Assembly (NCBI RefSeq): GCF_000614975.1
Contig: NZ_BALM01000014.1
Span: forward strand, 53,007-117,006
Direction of reading: 5' to 3'
Length of the DNA: 64,000 nucleotides
Source of the DNA: Shewanella marina JCM 15074
GTDB taxonomy: Bacteria > Pseudomonadota > Gammaproteobacteria > Enterobacterales > Shewanellaceae
This document shows positions 9,980 to 18,547 of the stretch, piece after piece. The notes beneath the pieces were generated by a model. It searched no databases, was not told where the DNA came from, and saw nothing but the letters and a program-made list of their open reading frames with translations. The position numbers were made by a program, and so were the translations under genes. How positions within the stretch are numbered: the stretch's first letter is position 1; each line of letters opens with the position of its first letter.

Positions 9980-11230
9980 TTATTGAAGCTGTTTGATTTC
10001 TACTAACAGTTGTTGCTCGGCCTCTGTGTTAGCAGGTTCACTGATGCTTAATAGATCTTCAATAAAATAGCTAAATGCACGTCGTTCTATTTGCACTATT
10101 GCCTGTTGCTGCTCAAGCGTTAGATTGCCATAAATAGAAGCGGCACCAAAGTCACCAAAGATAATATTAGCTTGCTCATCGAACAGCACATTATGAGCAT
10201 ATAAATCACCATGACAAACTTGCTGTTGTTGTAAGTGCTGTACCAAGTCAGCCATTTGCATCACTATCTTATGGATTTGCTTGATAGTTAATGCAAAGCC
10301 TTGCTCAAAAGTGTCTCGTGTGCATGATGCTAAACTTGGCGGTAAACCAAGGTTTGCGTAGTGCGCAGGAATAAGCTCCATCACTAAGGCCAATTGTTGG
10401 TTATCGTCAACTTGTGCTAATGATTTTACAAGGTTAGGGTGACTGCCTGTTTTTAGGCAAGCATTTAACTCATCTTGTGGATAACCATCACTGGTAATTT
10501 CACCTTTAAATACTTTAACCGCAATCTGGTCAGTAAATTGGTGCGGGTTATTGAGCCATTTCGCTTTAGAAATAATACCTGAAGCGCCTTGGCCTAATAC
10601 CTGCTCCAATTGATAGTCGCTTGCATTGATTTTAGGCACGCTAGCGTCAATAGTTTGCACGCCAAATGGATTACCTGCAAAAGCCAGCCAAGCCAGTTTT
10701 GGCAAGTTTAATAGTTGAGTTGGAAACTCAGTCAATTGGTTAGCAGAAAGACGAATCAGCTCTAGGTTATTTGCATTGGCTAAGCTTGCTGGTAATGAGG
10801 TTAAGCGGTTACCTGCTAAGGCAAGTTTTTGTAAACGTGGCCGTTCCCCCAAACTGCTAGGCATTGCTGTTATTTGGTTATCGGTCAAGATCAGCCAACG
10901 CAATTTAGGCGGTAATGACTCATTTGGTACGTGTTTGATTTGGTTCGACTTAAAACCAATCATTTCAAGGTTAGGGCACTGACCTAATATGGCGGGTAAT
11001 TCAGTAAAGAGGTTATTTGAAGCAAAAATAATTTTGAGTTTATGCAGTTGAGTAATGCTATCTGGCAAATGACTAAGCTGGTTGTTAGAAAGATCTAAGA
11101 TCTCTAATGAGTCGGCTAAAGTTAAAATCTCGACTGGAAACTCGGTTAAGTTTTCTGAGAGTTGCAAGCGAGTGATATGGCCTAATTGACCTGCTTTAAG
11201 TTGCGCTAGAGTATGCAAAGGAATTCTCAA
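9980..11230 (-). CDS. Leucine-rich repeat protein with a C-terminal protein kinase domain
   Basis: A 416-residue fusion of about seven leucine-rich repeats (residues 15-185; e.g. LEILDLSNNQLSHLPDSI, LQKLALAGNRLTSLPASL) to a compact Ser/Thr-type kinase. The kinase has a glycine loop (LGQGASG, about 215), the ATP-binding Lys in AVKVFKG, an HGDLYAHN catalytic loop (HGD in place of HRD) and GDFG for metal binding, so it looks active. There is no signal peptide or membrane segment, so it should be cytoplasmic. Targets are unknown. No ATG is available at the start. The TTG used here gives MRIPLHTL; a second TTG at 11218 would give MHTLAQLKAGQL, which resembles relatives more closely. Confidence 0.85.
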   Translation of the reverse strand: MRIPLHTLAQLKAGQLGHITRLQLSENLTEFPVEILTLADSLEILDLSNNQLSHLPDSITQLHKLKIIFASNNLFTELPAILGQCPNLEMIGFKSNQIKHVPNESLPPKLRWLILTDNQITAMPSSLGERPRLQKLALAGNRLTSLPASLANANNLELIRLSANQLTEFPTQLLNLPKLAWLAFAGNPFGVQTIDASVPKINASDYQLEQVLGQGASGIISKAKWLNNPHQFTDQIAVKVFKGEITSDGYPQDELNACLKTGSHPNLVKSLAQVDDNQQLALVMELIPAHYANLGLPPSLASCTRDTFEQGFALTIKQIHKIVMQMADLVQHLQQQQVCHGDLYAHNVLFDEQANIIFGDFGAASIYGNLTLEQQQAIVQIERRAFSYFIEDLLSISEPANTEAEQQLLVEIKQLQ

Positions 11231-11314
11231 TGATAAAAAGCAGGTATTCTAAGAGATTAACCACTAAAAATCATCGTTCAATTGAGCATTATCGATAAAA
11301 GGTTGTAGCTCGAT

Positions 11315-11334
11315 TTTTTACTACATACAGTCTT
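11315..11334. repeat. 20-bp intergenic repeat, copy 1
   Basis: The sequence TTTTTACTACATACAGTCTT is identical to the one at 13288-13307. It lies about 85 bp upstream of the LRR-kinase start. Function is unknown; it could be a shared regulator site. A short GGTTGT element lies 5' of both copies. Confidence 0.6.
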
Positions 11335-11458
11335 CTTTGTGAGTATAACAATTTAAATTGAACTGTAGGTCATTCAGATTAAACCGTCATCAGTCGCAAT
11401 TATTGTTGGGCGGTAAGTTTTACTGAGGTATTGTGTTGGCTGCTTATGATAACAAGAT

Positions 11459-11492
11459 AAAGGCAGTTTAACGGTTAGCGTAAACTGCCTTT
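11459..11492. terminator. Hairpin downstream of cyuA
   Basis: A perfect 12-bp stem (AAAGGCAGTTTA / TAAACTGCCTTT) with a 10-base loop lies just after the cyuA stop on the minus strand. The T tract is short, so it is a moderate terminator. Confidence 0.7.
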
Positions 11493-11507
11493 ATTTCTAT
11501 TGAATGG

Positions 11508-12785
11508 TTATGCCGACATAATATCGATAATGGCTGCATCAGTGCGTTGCATACCAATTGAAACTAATTTACCTACGTTACTGATCGTTTGCTCTACGTT
11601 ACGACCAACAATACCTTGATTTTCAACATGTTGACTGTGCATTGCCATTAAGAATGCACTTACTGCACTATTAGTTGACGTTTTAACTTTCATTGCACAT
11701 GTTGATTTTGCACCATCACATACCATGCCTGAACAATCGCTTAATACGTTTACGATTGCATGATTGCATTGTTCTAGTGTGCCATCTGCAAGGTATACCA
11801 TTGCCATTGCTGCAGCACCACTGGTCACAGAGTTACCACAGAATGCCGATAATGGTGGGTAATATGATTTCATATAGATTGCGCTAAGGTGGCTCATAAT
11901 AAGGGCGCGAGCAAGTTTTTCATCATCTGCTTGATAATGTTCAGCGATAATACAAACGGGTAATGTTGCTGCAATACCTTGGTTACCACTACCAAAGTTA
12001 CTCATTGCTGGTAGCGTTGCGCCGCCCATACGAGCATCTGATGCAGCACTGGTTAGCATTACAATTTTATTCATTACGCCATCAGCTAGCATACCGCTAT
12101 TAATGCTGTGCTCAATAGTACGACCAATCTCTAAACCATAAGCCGTTTGCATGCCTTCTTCTGCAAGCTTTTTGTTAAGTTCAGCAGCTTTTAGAATGAA
12201 CTTGATTTCAGAATAGGGTACTTCAGTGGCAAATTGATAGATCTTCTCGATATCAATATCGATGTTGTCGCAAATATTACCTGTTGCGGTGCAGTTAGAT
12301 TGCTCTTGTTTAAAAATCGATTGGCCATTAAGGGTCTTATCAACAATTAAAGTGTGACCGCCACTAATGGTGACTTCTGCTGTGTCTGTTGCTGATTGTA
12401 ATTTGACGTAGCAATAAATAAATTCTTCTGCATCTGGTGCGCGTTTTACAATAACACTGCCAGCATCAATTAAGGCTTGCGCTGCATCTACATCTTGTTG
12501 GTTAATTTTGGCCAACACTTCTAAATTTGCGCTAGCATCGCCGCCAATGGCACCCACTGCCGCAGCAATAGCAAGACCAATTTTGCCAGTACCTGGTACA
12601 AATACACCCATCGCATTTTTGTACAGGTTGTCAGATACGCTGACTTCAATTTTTTCTACTGGAGCTGTTAACATTTCAGCTGCTACTGCGGCGGCATAAG
12701 CTGCTGCAATTGGCTCGGTACAACCTAGCGCAGGCTTAACCACTGTTTGGATGATGTTGATGTAATCTTGCCATTGTTTTTTCAT
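11508..12785 (-). CDS. cyuA: L-cysteine desulfidase CyuA (YhaM / UPF0597 family)
   Basis: The family, related to the serine dehydratase alpha chain, breaks L-cysteine down to pyruvate, ammonia and sulfide using an oxygen-sensitive iron-sulfur cluster. The 425-residue protein shows the hallmark [13 protein letters not shown] (about residues 21-33), the cysteines in [14 protein letters not shown] and [10 protein letters not shown], and MVYLADGT. These cysteines are the likely cluster ligands. It starts at an ATG with AAGGG upstream. The usual partner transporter (CyuP) and Lrp-type regulator (CyuR/DecR) are not adjacent. The long upstream region holds TTGCAA repeats that could be regulatory. 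Confidence 0.93.
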   Translation of the reverse strand: MKKQWQDYINIIQTVVKPALGCTEPIAAAYAAAVAAEMLTAPVEKIEVSVSDNLYKNAMGVFVPGTGKIGLAIAAAVGAIGGDASANLEVLAKINQQDVDAAQALIDAGSVIVKRAPDAEEFIYCYVKLQSATDTAEVTISGGHTLIVDKTLNGQSIFKQEQSNCTATGNICDNIDIDIEKIYQFATEVPYSEIKFILKAAELNKKLAEEGMQTAYGLEIGRTIEHSINSGMLADGVMNKIVMLTSAASDARMGGATLPAMSNFGSGNQGIAATLPVCIIAEHYQADDEKLARALIMSHLSAIYMKSYYPPLSAFCGNSVTSGAAAMAMVYLADGTLEQCNHAIVNVLSDCSGMVCDGAKSTCAMKVKTSTNSAVSAFLMAMHSQHVENQGIVGRNVEQTISNVGKLVSIGMQRTDAAIIDIMSA

Positions 12786-13442
12786 TACAGAGCCCTTTTA
12801 TGATGCATGCAGTGCCGTCAATAGCAGTGATATATCCATATGTTTGCATGTACTAAAACATAATTAAAATAGTTAAGCTTCGATTTACTCGTTTAGCTGA
12901 ATTCATTATTAATACGCCTTGTTACGGCCTCTGCTATGTGCAGTCAATTGGCTCAAACTTACTCAGTTAATAGTCATTAATTGAATAAACTTTATTTCAG
13001 TTACGGCAATACTAGATTTACTGAATTCAAATTTAGTTTAACGACTTGCAGTTTAAACTTGCAAATTATTTTGCAAAAATATTTGAACTAAAGCAGGTTT
13101 ATTAGATGATAATGTGATTCTAACTATCTATATGACGAGATATATCATTCCAAAACATATGTATGTATAGGGTTTGCTCTTGTTTTATACAATAGGTTGG
13201 TTAGTTGTATGAAATATTTTGATGTATTTTCATGCTAAATATTGCAAATTTTTTTGACTTAAGGTTGTGGGAAATTGAACAACTAAATTTTTACTACATA
13301 CAGTCTTAAATGCCGGCAATTGGAAATCTAATGAGATCAGAGATTTTGATTAATCTTATTTCATATTAGTAACTGCTAAGGTTGAAAGCACTATAATAAG
13401 CAACATCTATTGAAGTTTAAGTTATTTCGCTAAGAGGTTACG
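12786..13442. other. 657-bp AT-rich intergenic region upstream of cyuA
   Basis: A long divergent spacer between cyuA (minus) and the small cysteine-cluster gene (plus). I find no ORF with protein-like features. Around 13044-13075 it carries three spaced TTGCA(A) motifs; the first two form a near-palindrome centred on GTTTAAAC, one base short of perfect. It also holds the second copy of the 20-bp repeat (13288-13307). Confidence 0.5.
13288..13307. repeat. 20-bp intergenic repeat, copy 2
   Basis: Identical to 11315-11334 (TTTTTACTACATACAGTCTT) and in the same orientation. It lies about 135 bp before the gene at 13443 and about 500 bp upstream of cyuA. The reverse complement contains CTGTATGTAGTA, but the second half of a LexA box is missing. 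Confidence 0.6.
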
Positions 13443-13712
13443 ATGAAACCCAATACCAGTGATGCAATGCGTAATATCATTATTGAGGTTAAGCAAGTGT
13501 TTCCCTTTGATGCGCCGCAGAGTCGTATTTGTGGTGACACTTGTGTGGGTTGCCCTAAAAAATTACTTGAACTCGTTGAAACTGAGATTGATTACTGGCA
13601 ATTCCAATTAGAGAAAGGTGAGGTGCCTACATTTGATGAGCTTAACCGTTTCGGTAAGTTATGTAAGAATGTTAAACGTGGTTTAGTTCGTAATGGCATT
13701 TTACAAAAATAA
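13443..13712 (+). CDS. Small conserved protein with a CGDTCVGCPKKLLE cysteine cluster
   Basis: An 89-residue cytoplasmic protein with no signal peptide. The middle has three cysteines spaced C-x3-C-x2-C (ICGDTCVGCPKK, about residues 29-40) and a further Cys at about 78 (GKLCKNVKRGL), which could bind metal or a cluster. The remainder is helical, with LLELVETEIDYWQFQLEKGE. I recognise it only as a conserved hypothetical family of Shewanella and Vibrio relatives and assign no function. The ATG has AAGAGG 5 bases upstream. It may be co-transcribed with the YHS gene 97 bp downstream. Confidence 0.75.
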   Translation: MKPNTSDAMRNIIIEVKQVFPFDAPQSRICGDTCVGCPKKLLELVETEIDYWQFQLEKGEVPTFDELNRFGKLCKNVKRGLVRNGILQK

Positions 13713-13809
13713 TTGGTGGACGATTAGACATAAACTATCCTTTATTAGCTACATTTTTTAACTTCCATACAAATTAATATGGTGTCTTCTAAAACAAGGA
13801 GATATCAAT

Positions 13810-14265
13810 ATGACATCAATTAAATCCCTTCTAGCGGCATTATTTCTGTTCACGAGTTCTCAAGTGTTTGCGGTTGATAAAGACATTAATGATAACGATG
13901 TAATTTTAGCGGGTTATGATGCTGTAGCTTATTTCACGTTAGATAAAGCTGTTCTAGGTAAAGCCAACATAACTGCAGTTTATGATGGTGCTATTTATCG
14001 CTTTAGTCATCATAAACACCGTGATATGTTTAAACAAAATCCTGCTAAATATGCACCTCAGTTTGGCGGCTTTTGTGCTTATGGAATGACTTTTGGTAAG
14101 AAGTTTAATGTTGATGGTAAAGCGTTTAAAATTGTAGATGGCAAGTTATACGTCAATAAAAATTTAGAGGTGTATCAGGCATGGAGCAAGGATATTCCGC
14201 TACACATTAAACAAGCTAACCAACAATGGCCTAAGGTTAAAAATATCGCTGCAAAAGAGTTATAA
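13810..14265 (+). CDS. YHS domain-containing exported protein
   Basis: A 151-residue exported protein with a signal peptide (TSIKSLLAALFLFTSSQVFA) and a YHS-type domain. The domain includes VILAGYDAVAYFTLDKAVLGK (about 30-50), YRFSHHKHRDMFKQNPAKYAPQFGGFC and a YGMTFG segment. YHS domains occur in metal- or copper-handling proteins, but the Cys pattern here is minimal (a single FCAYG Cys). Its job is probably periplasmic. A very good ribosome site (AAGGAG) lies 7 bases before the ATG. The AraC regulator follows after a short gap and could be linked to it functionally. Confidence 0.88.
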   Translation: MTSIKSLLAALFLFTSSQVFAVDKDINDNDVILAGYDAVAYFTLDKAVLGKANITAVYDGAIYRFSHHKHRDMFKQNPAKYAPQFGGFCAYGMTFGKKFNVDGKAFKIVDGKLYVNKNLEVYQAWSKDIPLHIKQANQQWPKVKNIAAKEL

Positions 14266-14307
14266 CCTTACTTAATCGTTAGCGTAATCGAGCGTAGAGT
14301 GGTGGCA

Positions 14308-15189
14308 ATGTATTTTGAAGATACTGATAAACTAAGTCTGTTGTTACGCTCGTTAAATGTTTCGGCTCAAGTTTATGCTTATCAGAATTATTGTGGTCAA
14401 TGGAGTGTTGATACGTCTGTGATGGGGCGTACTCCTTTTCACTATATTGTTGAAGGTAACGCTTGGTTACATATTCCTGATAGACGTTCTCAAATGATTA
14501 AAGCCGGTGAGCTAGTGATTCTCCCGCATAATACCTGTCATCTTATTTCCAATAACCCTGAACCCAACCAGAATGAGACCAGTTGTCGGCCCAATACTGA
14601 GCAACAAATTCAACTGCTTTGTGGTTATTTTGAAGCATTAGAACATGCTATATGGCCCCTTTTAGGGTGTATTGATCAAGTGTTAATCATAGACACCGAT
14701 AACGAATACTTTAAACCTATATTATCGCTCTTGCTTACTGAAGCTAAAACAAACTCTTTAGGTCAAAATGCAATATTAGATCATCTTGCCAATATGTTAT
14801 TTATTGGCGTGTTAAGACGGCAAATTGATTCAGATTCTATTGAACAAGGAGTATTGGCCGCGCTGTTTGATCCACAACTGCAAACCGCGATAATGACGAT
14901 TCATCAACATCCTGAATATCACTTTAGTGTGCAATCGTTAGCTGAATTATGTTTTATGGGGCGCTCAGCCTTTGCTAAAAAATTTAACGATTTGGTTGGA
15001 ATCGCAGTTATGGCGTATATCAGTCGCTTTCGGATGCGTTATGCGACCCAACTATTGCAGCAAAGCACTTATTCTGTGGCGGTGATCAGTGAAAAATGTG
15101 GCTATGGCAGTGAAGCGGCATTTCGTAAAGCTTATAAACAAGTGATGGGGTTTCCACCGGGGCAGGTTCGAGTTAACTCGTTCTGTTAA
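14308..15189 (+). CDS. AraC family transcriptional regulator with cupin sensor domain
   Basis: An AraC/XylS-type DNA-binding regulator of 293 residues. The N-terminal half is a cupin (AraC_binding/Cupin_6 type), with HYIVEGNAWLHIPD and KAGELVILPHNTCHLI (about 45-90). The C-terminal half has the two helix-turn-helix motifs: SVQSLAELCFMGRSAFAKKF and SVAVISEKCGYGSEAAFRKA, followed by GFPPGQVR. The longest frame begins with two GTG codons at 14299; the ATG used here, giving MYFEDTDKLSLLLRSL, is more likely, though neither has a strong ribosome site. Effector and targets are unknown; the upstream YHS gene is a candidate. Confidence 0.9.
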   Translation: MYFEDTDKLSLLLRSLNVSAQVYAYQNYCGQWSVDTSVMGRTPFHYIVEGNAWLHIPDRRSQMIKAGELVILPHNTCHLISNNPEPNQNETSCRPNTEQQIQLLCGYFEALEHAIWPLLGCIDQVLIIDTDNEYFKPILSLLLTEAKTNSLGQNAILDHLANMLFIGVLRRQIDSDSIEQGVLAALFDPQLQTAIMTIHQHPEYHFSVQSLAELCFMGRSAFAKKFNDLVGIAVMAYISRFRMRYATQLLQQSTYSVAVISEKCGYGSEAAFRKAYKQVMGFPPGQVRVNSFC

Positions 15190-15220
15190 CGTTGATTTCT
15201 GATAAAGCGTAACGATACGG

Positions 15221-15748
15221 TTAGTTCGCTATCGCTTTATTTAATCTGGTGTTGGTGCTGTTTTGGTGGTGATTAATGAGTTGTTTAGCCAGTAAGCTCA
15301 CTGTAATCACTTGATAAATGATACTTGACCATGATCCCATCTGCACTGACATGGCTAAATTTAGTAGTGTACTGAGTAGGAATAGGGCTCTGAGTTTATT
15401 AGTGTGGCAATAAAATAGTGCATAAGTGCTGATTAAGGTTGCGATCATCATCGCCAGTTGCTGCCAACAATCAATCATCAAATAACCTTGCAATAGACAC
15501 ATTGCAATGATTAACACGAACACCGCACGGCATTTAAAACGGCTGGCGCCATAAAACCTGAAGGCATTAAGCAGTTGGTTTAACATGGCGTAATGGCTAC
15601 CCAATAAACCAAAATGAATGGCAGTGATCACTGCGGCGCTTAAATTACCGCTAATAAAATATTGATCTTTAGTTTGCTTTGCTGCCCACCAACCGATAAT
15701 CATTGAGATGACGCCAAGACTTTGAATGATTAAATAGCTGGTTGTCAT
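15221..15748 (-). CDS. YgjV family inner membrane protein
   Basis: A 175-residue hydrophobic protein with about five to six membrane spans, matching the YgjV (bacterial inner membrane protein) family. The family-like pieces are IIGWWAAKQTKDQYFISGNLSAAVITAIHFGLLG near the start and LNAFRFYGASRF in the first cytoplasmic loop. Function is unknown in the family. AGGAG lies 6 bases before the ATG. It is transcribed alone, convergent with the AraC gene, and separated from the kdsB pair by a terminator. Confidence 0.85.
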   Translation of the reverse strand: MTTSYLIIQSLGVISMIIGWWAAKQTKDQYFISGNLSAAVITAIHFGLLGSHYAMLNQLLNAFRFYGASRFKCRAVFVLIIAMCLLQGYLMIDCWQQLAMMIATLISTYALFYCHTNKLRALFLLSTLLNLAMSVQMGSWSSIIYQVITVSLLAKQLINHHQNSTNTRLNKAIAN

Positions 15749-15835
15749 AATGGCTCCTGAGCAAAGGAGCGCGATTGTACAGATATTTCTCTGTGTGAAT
15801 ATTGAGCTAAATCATGTTTTACTAATTTATAATGC

Positions 15836-15866
15836 AAAAAAGCAAAGGCTAGACCTTTGCTTTTTA
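15836..15866. terminator. Terminator after kdsB-DUF2897
   Basis: A 13-bp stem (AAAAAAGCAAAGG / CCTTTGCTTTTT with a base-pair slip at the end) around CTAGA, with T runs on both strands, 35 bp past the DUF2897 stop on the minus strand. Confidence 0.8.
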
Positions 15867-15899
15867 TTTAAGCTTTTCTAAATATTAGAACTCTAACTA

Positions 15900-16106
15900 T
15901 TAGAAAAAGCCTGAGCTTTCATCGTCATCATCTGCTGGTTTATTCTGTTTTGTTTGAGATTCTGTTGGCTTTTTAATGCTGTTATTTGGTTTTTTTTGAC
16001 CAAATTGAGTCATCTTAAATTTACTGCTGTATTTCAGTACTGCAAGATTACTGAATACCACACCGACCACGAGAATAATAATAAGCCAGACTTCAAATGT
16101 TGACAT
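15900..16106 (-). CDS. DUF2897 family small membrane protein
   Basis: A 68-residue protein with one N-terminal membrane helix (FEVWLIIILVVGVVFSNLAVL, with a LKYS start to the cytosolic part) and a polar, acidic tail (PADDDDESSGFF). It matches DUF2897, common in Shewanella and relatives beside kdsB; the role is unknown. An ideal AAGGAG lies 5 bases before the ATG, directly after the kdsB stop, so the two form an operon. Confidence 0.85.
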   Translation of the reverse strand: MSTFEVWLIIILVVGVVFSNLAVLKYSSKFKMTQFGQKKPNNSIKKPTESQTKQNKPADDDDESSGFF

Positions 16107-16115
16107 GCAATCTCC

Positions 16116-16859
16116 TTATAGTTGATCTACCGCCAAACGTAGTTCGCACTTGCGAATATCTTCAGGGGTATCAACTTCTGTTGAATCGACGGCACTAATA
16201 GCGAGTTTGATACGATATCCATTTTCTAGTGCACGTAGTTGCTCTAGCTTCTCAATATCTTCTAAACGGCCAACAGGTAGACGCGCAAAATCATGAATAA
16301 ATTTGCGGGTATAACCATAGATACCTAAGTGTTTGTAAATTGGGTGCTCTTTGCTGTCACGACCAAATGGAATACAGGCGCGAGAGAAGTACAGGGCATT
16401 AAAGTTGTTATCAAATACCACTTTAACATGCATTGGACTGTCAATTTCAGCCTGATTAGTGATTTGGTGAGCAAGGGTAGCCATCTCAAATTCACCTGGG
16501 AAGCGTTTGAATAGCTCAATAAGCTGCTCAATCGTAATAGGGTCAATTAATGGTTGGTCGCCTTGAATGTTAATAATTAAATCATCATCCGCTAAACCTA
16601 ACTTGCGTGATGCTTCATCAATACGATCTGTACCTGATGGCGCGTCAGGTGAAGTCATAACAACTTTGCCACCAAAACCTTCTACTGTTGCTTTAATGCG
16701 TTCGTCATCGGTAGCAACGTAAACATTATCAACCCCTTTCGCCAATGATGCGCGCTCATAAACGCGTTGGATCATAGGCACACCGTTGATTTGTGCTAAT
16801 GGTTTACCTGGGAAACGGCTAGATCCATATCTAGCTGGGATTAATAGTGTAACTTTCAT
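16116..16859 (-). CDS. kdsB: KdsB, CMP-Kdo synthetase
   Basis: 3-deoxy-manno-octulosonate cytidylyltransferase activates Kdo with CTP for lipopolysaccharide inner-core synthesis. The 247-residue product has the nucleotide-binding start [16 protein letters not shown], then [34 protein letters not shown] and [13 protein letters not shown], all family hallmarks. Length is normal and the frame is intact. AGGA precedes the ATG. It is first in a two-gene unit with the DUF2897 gene. Confidence 0.96.
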   Translation of the reverse strand: MKVTLLIPARYGSSRFPGKPLAQINGVPMIQRVYERASLAKGVDNVYVATDDERIKATVEGFGGKVVMTSPDAPSGTDRIDEASRKLGLADDDLIINIQGDQPLIDPITIEQLIELFKRFPGEFEMATLAHQITNQAEIDSPMHVKVVFDNNFNALYFSRACIPFGRDSKEHPIYKHLGIYGYTRKFIHDFARLPVGRLEDIEKLEQLRALENGYRIKLAISAVDSTEVDTPEDIRKCELRLAVDQL

Positions 16860-17101
16860 TGATTCGTCCTATAAAGCCTGACACAGGGATATTGATCGTG
16901 CCAGATTAATTGCTGCTTAAAGTCTTGTTCTGCTTTTAGTTATCATACCAGCAATTATAGTGAATGCACGAGCATGCATGGTACGGATTGATCTTTTTCG
17001 CAAAAATAGTGGTGCTAATGCTTATTTTGACTGCACTGTGATAGGGGTTGTTAGATTGTATTGAAGTTTAGTGATCGATAGAAGATAGCTGATCAGTTAA
17101 A

Positions 17102-17135
17102 AATTGTGTTATTAGCGGTGGCTAATAACACAATT
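17102..17135. terminator. Terminator after the carbonic anhydrase gene
   Basis: A perfect 15-bp stem (AATTGTGTTATTAGC and its complement) with a 4-base loop, followed on the minus strand by five Ts, 28 bp after the can stop. The 304-bp gap between can and kdsB holds nothing else obvious apart from the kdsB promoter region. Confidence 0.85.
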
Positions 17136-17163
17136 CTACTTCTGTAGACGATTAATAAGGTTG

Positions 17164-17778
17164 TTATTTATCGGTTAATGCCATTTCACGGTTAATAGTG
17201 ACGTTGAGATCGGTAACCAAACCATTATTAATGCCATAAATCCAGCCATGAACGGCTACATCTTGGCCTGATTGCCATGCATCTTGAACAATCGATGTAT
17301 TAACGACGTTAGCGACCTGTTCAATAACGTTTAATTCGCAAAGGCGATCAAAGCGTTTATCTTCATCTAGTTCTGCTAGTTCTGCTTGATAAATACGATG
17401 AATATCACGTAGATGACCAAGCCAGTTATCAATTAGGCCGAGACGTTGTTGGCCCATTGCAGCCTTAATACCACCACAACCATAGTGACCTACCACCATA
17501 ATATGTTTAACTTTAAGTACTTCAACGGCATATTGCAGCACAGATAAACAATTTAGGTCGGTATGGATAACCATGTTGGCAATATTACGATGTACAAACA
17601 CTTCGCCCGGCATCAAATCAATAATTTGATTGGATGGAACGCGACTGTCTGAACAACCAATCCATAGGTATTCTGGATGCTGTTGTTTGGCCAGTTGTTC
17701 AAAAAAATCTGGTTGCTCTTGGGTAATTCGATCTGCCCAACGGCGATTGTTTTCAAAAAGGTCTTTTAGCAATTTCAT
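17164..17778 (-). CDS. can: Beta-class carbonic anhydrase
   Basis: Converts CO2 to bicarbonate in the cytosol, supplying carboxylation reactions. The 204-residue protein carries the zinc ligands of beta-class enzymes: Cys and Asp in IGCSDSRVPSNQI (about residues 41-53), and His and Cys in VVGHYGCGGIKAAM (about 97-110). HRNIANMV matches the active-site pocket. Length is close to E. coli Can. The ATG is unambiguous. It lies 50 bp downstream of the M15 peptidase gene on the same strand and ends at a strong hairpin. Confidence 0.95.
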   Translation of the reverse strand: MKLLKDLFENNRRWADRITQEQPDFFEQLAKQQHPEYLWIGCSDSRVPSNQIIDLMPGEVFVHRNIANMVIHTDLNCLSVLQYAVEVLKVKHIMVVGHYGCGGIKAAMGQQRLGLIDNWLGHLRDIHRIYQAELAELDEDKRFDRLCELNVIEQVANVVNTSIVQDAWQSGQDVAVHGWIYGINNGLVTDLNVTINREMALTDK

Positions 17779-17827
17779 AATACTCAGTTATCCTTTTTCA
17801 GTAAGCTTCTGTTATAGATGCTTATTG

Positions 17828-18547
17828 TCACTCCGTGACAGAATGTTGGAGGCGAGATAGCAATGCCTCAGGTGCTGGTGCAACGTATAAGACATATCGT
17901 TGTACCAGATCGTTCAGTCTAGCGACAATATTGTTTTTAGGTTGAATATCACTGCTTTTAATTAAGCGAGTAAAATCTTTTAATGAAAATTGTGCAAGGT
18001 ATTCATTAGATACTGGATAGTAGCTCAAATGCCATGGTTCTGGACTAACACCGCTCTGGTTAGCAATATAAGGGCGGAAGAAACCAAATTCAGCACTGTG
18101 TTTGTCAAGCCAACAGCTAAGATCGTAGCAAGGCCCACCAATGGCATATTCAGTATCAATGAGTTTTAATTGACTGACATTGACTTGATTGGCATCAAAA
18201 ATATCGATATCAGTACCCCAGTGATGTCTAGAGGCTCCCGGTAGTGCGGACCATAATAAAATGGTATCAATCAGGTCGTCGTGACTGAGTTCCTTTGCAT
18301 TTATTTCATGATTATTTTTATCAAGTAAAATGCGATTTCCTTGTGCTTTATTGTTCCATATACCCAGTTGACGTTGAAAATCACGAAAGCCTGAGCAGAG
18401 GGTGATATCTATACCATCTTTAGCGGCTGCTTGGCGCATCTGGTCAAAGGCGATTGAAGTTTCTGTTTCTAATAAAAACTTATCGACTGTGACTAAATGT
18501 TCGCGGCTAAGGCCATAAAGGTGCGGATTTACAATTTCTTTTAACAT
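17828..18547 (-). CDS. M15 family D-alanyl-D-alanine carboxypeptidase (VanY-like)
   Basis: A zinc carboxypeptidase predicted to trim peptidoglycan peptides. The 239-residue protein shows the M15B/VanY motifs: [14 protein letters not shown] (about 57-70), [13 protein letters not shown], which contains the zinc His and Asp (about 106-118), and EPWHLSYYP with the third zinc His. No signal peptide is evident, so the site of action is unclear. It overlaps the end of dapE by 7 bp, so it is translated from the same mRNA; dapE itself feeds diaminopimelate into peptidoglycan. Confidence 0.88.
   Translation of the reverse strand: MLKEIVNPHLYGLSREHLVTVDKFLLETETSIAFDQMRQAAAKDGIDITLCSGFRDFQRQLGIWNNKAQGNRILLDKNNHEINAKELSHDDLIDTILLWSALPGASRHHWGTDIDIFDANQVNVSQLKLIDTEYAIGGPCYDLSCWLDKHSAEFGFFRPYIANQSGVSPEPWHLSYYPVSNEYLAQFSLKDFTRLIKSSDIQPKNNIVARLNDLVQRYVLYVAPAPEALLSRLQHSVTE

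Noticed and set aside
11315..11334. LexA-like site in the 20-bp repeat
   Set aside because: Only the CTGT half is present; the second half (ACAG at the proper spacing) is missing.
16325..16546. ORFs overlapping kdsB in other frames on both strands
   Set aside because: kdsB fully explains this DNA with strong family motifs.
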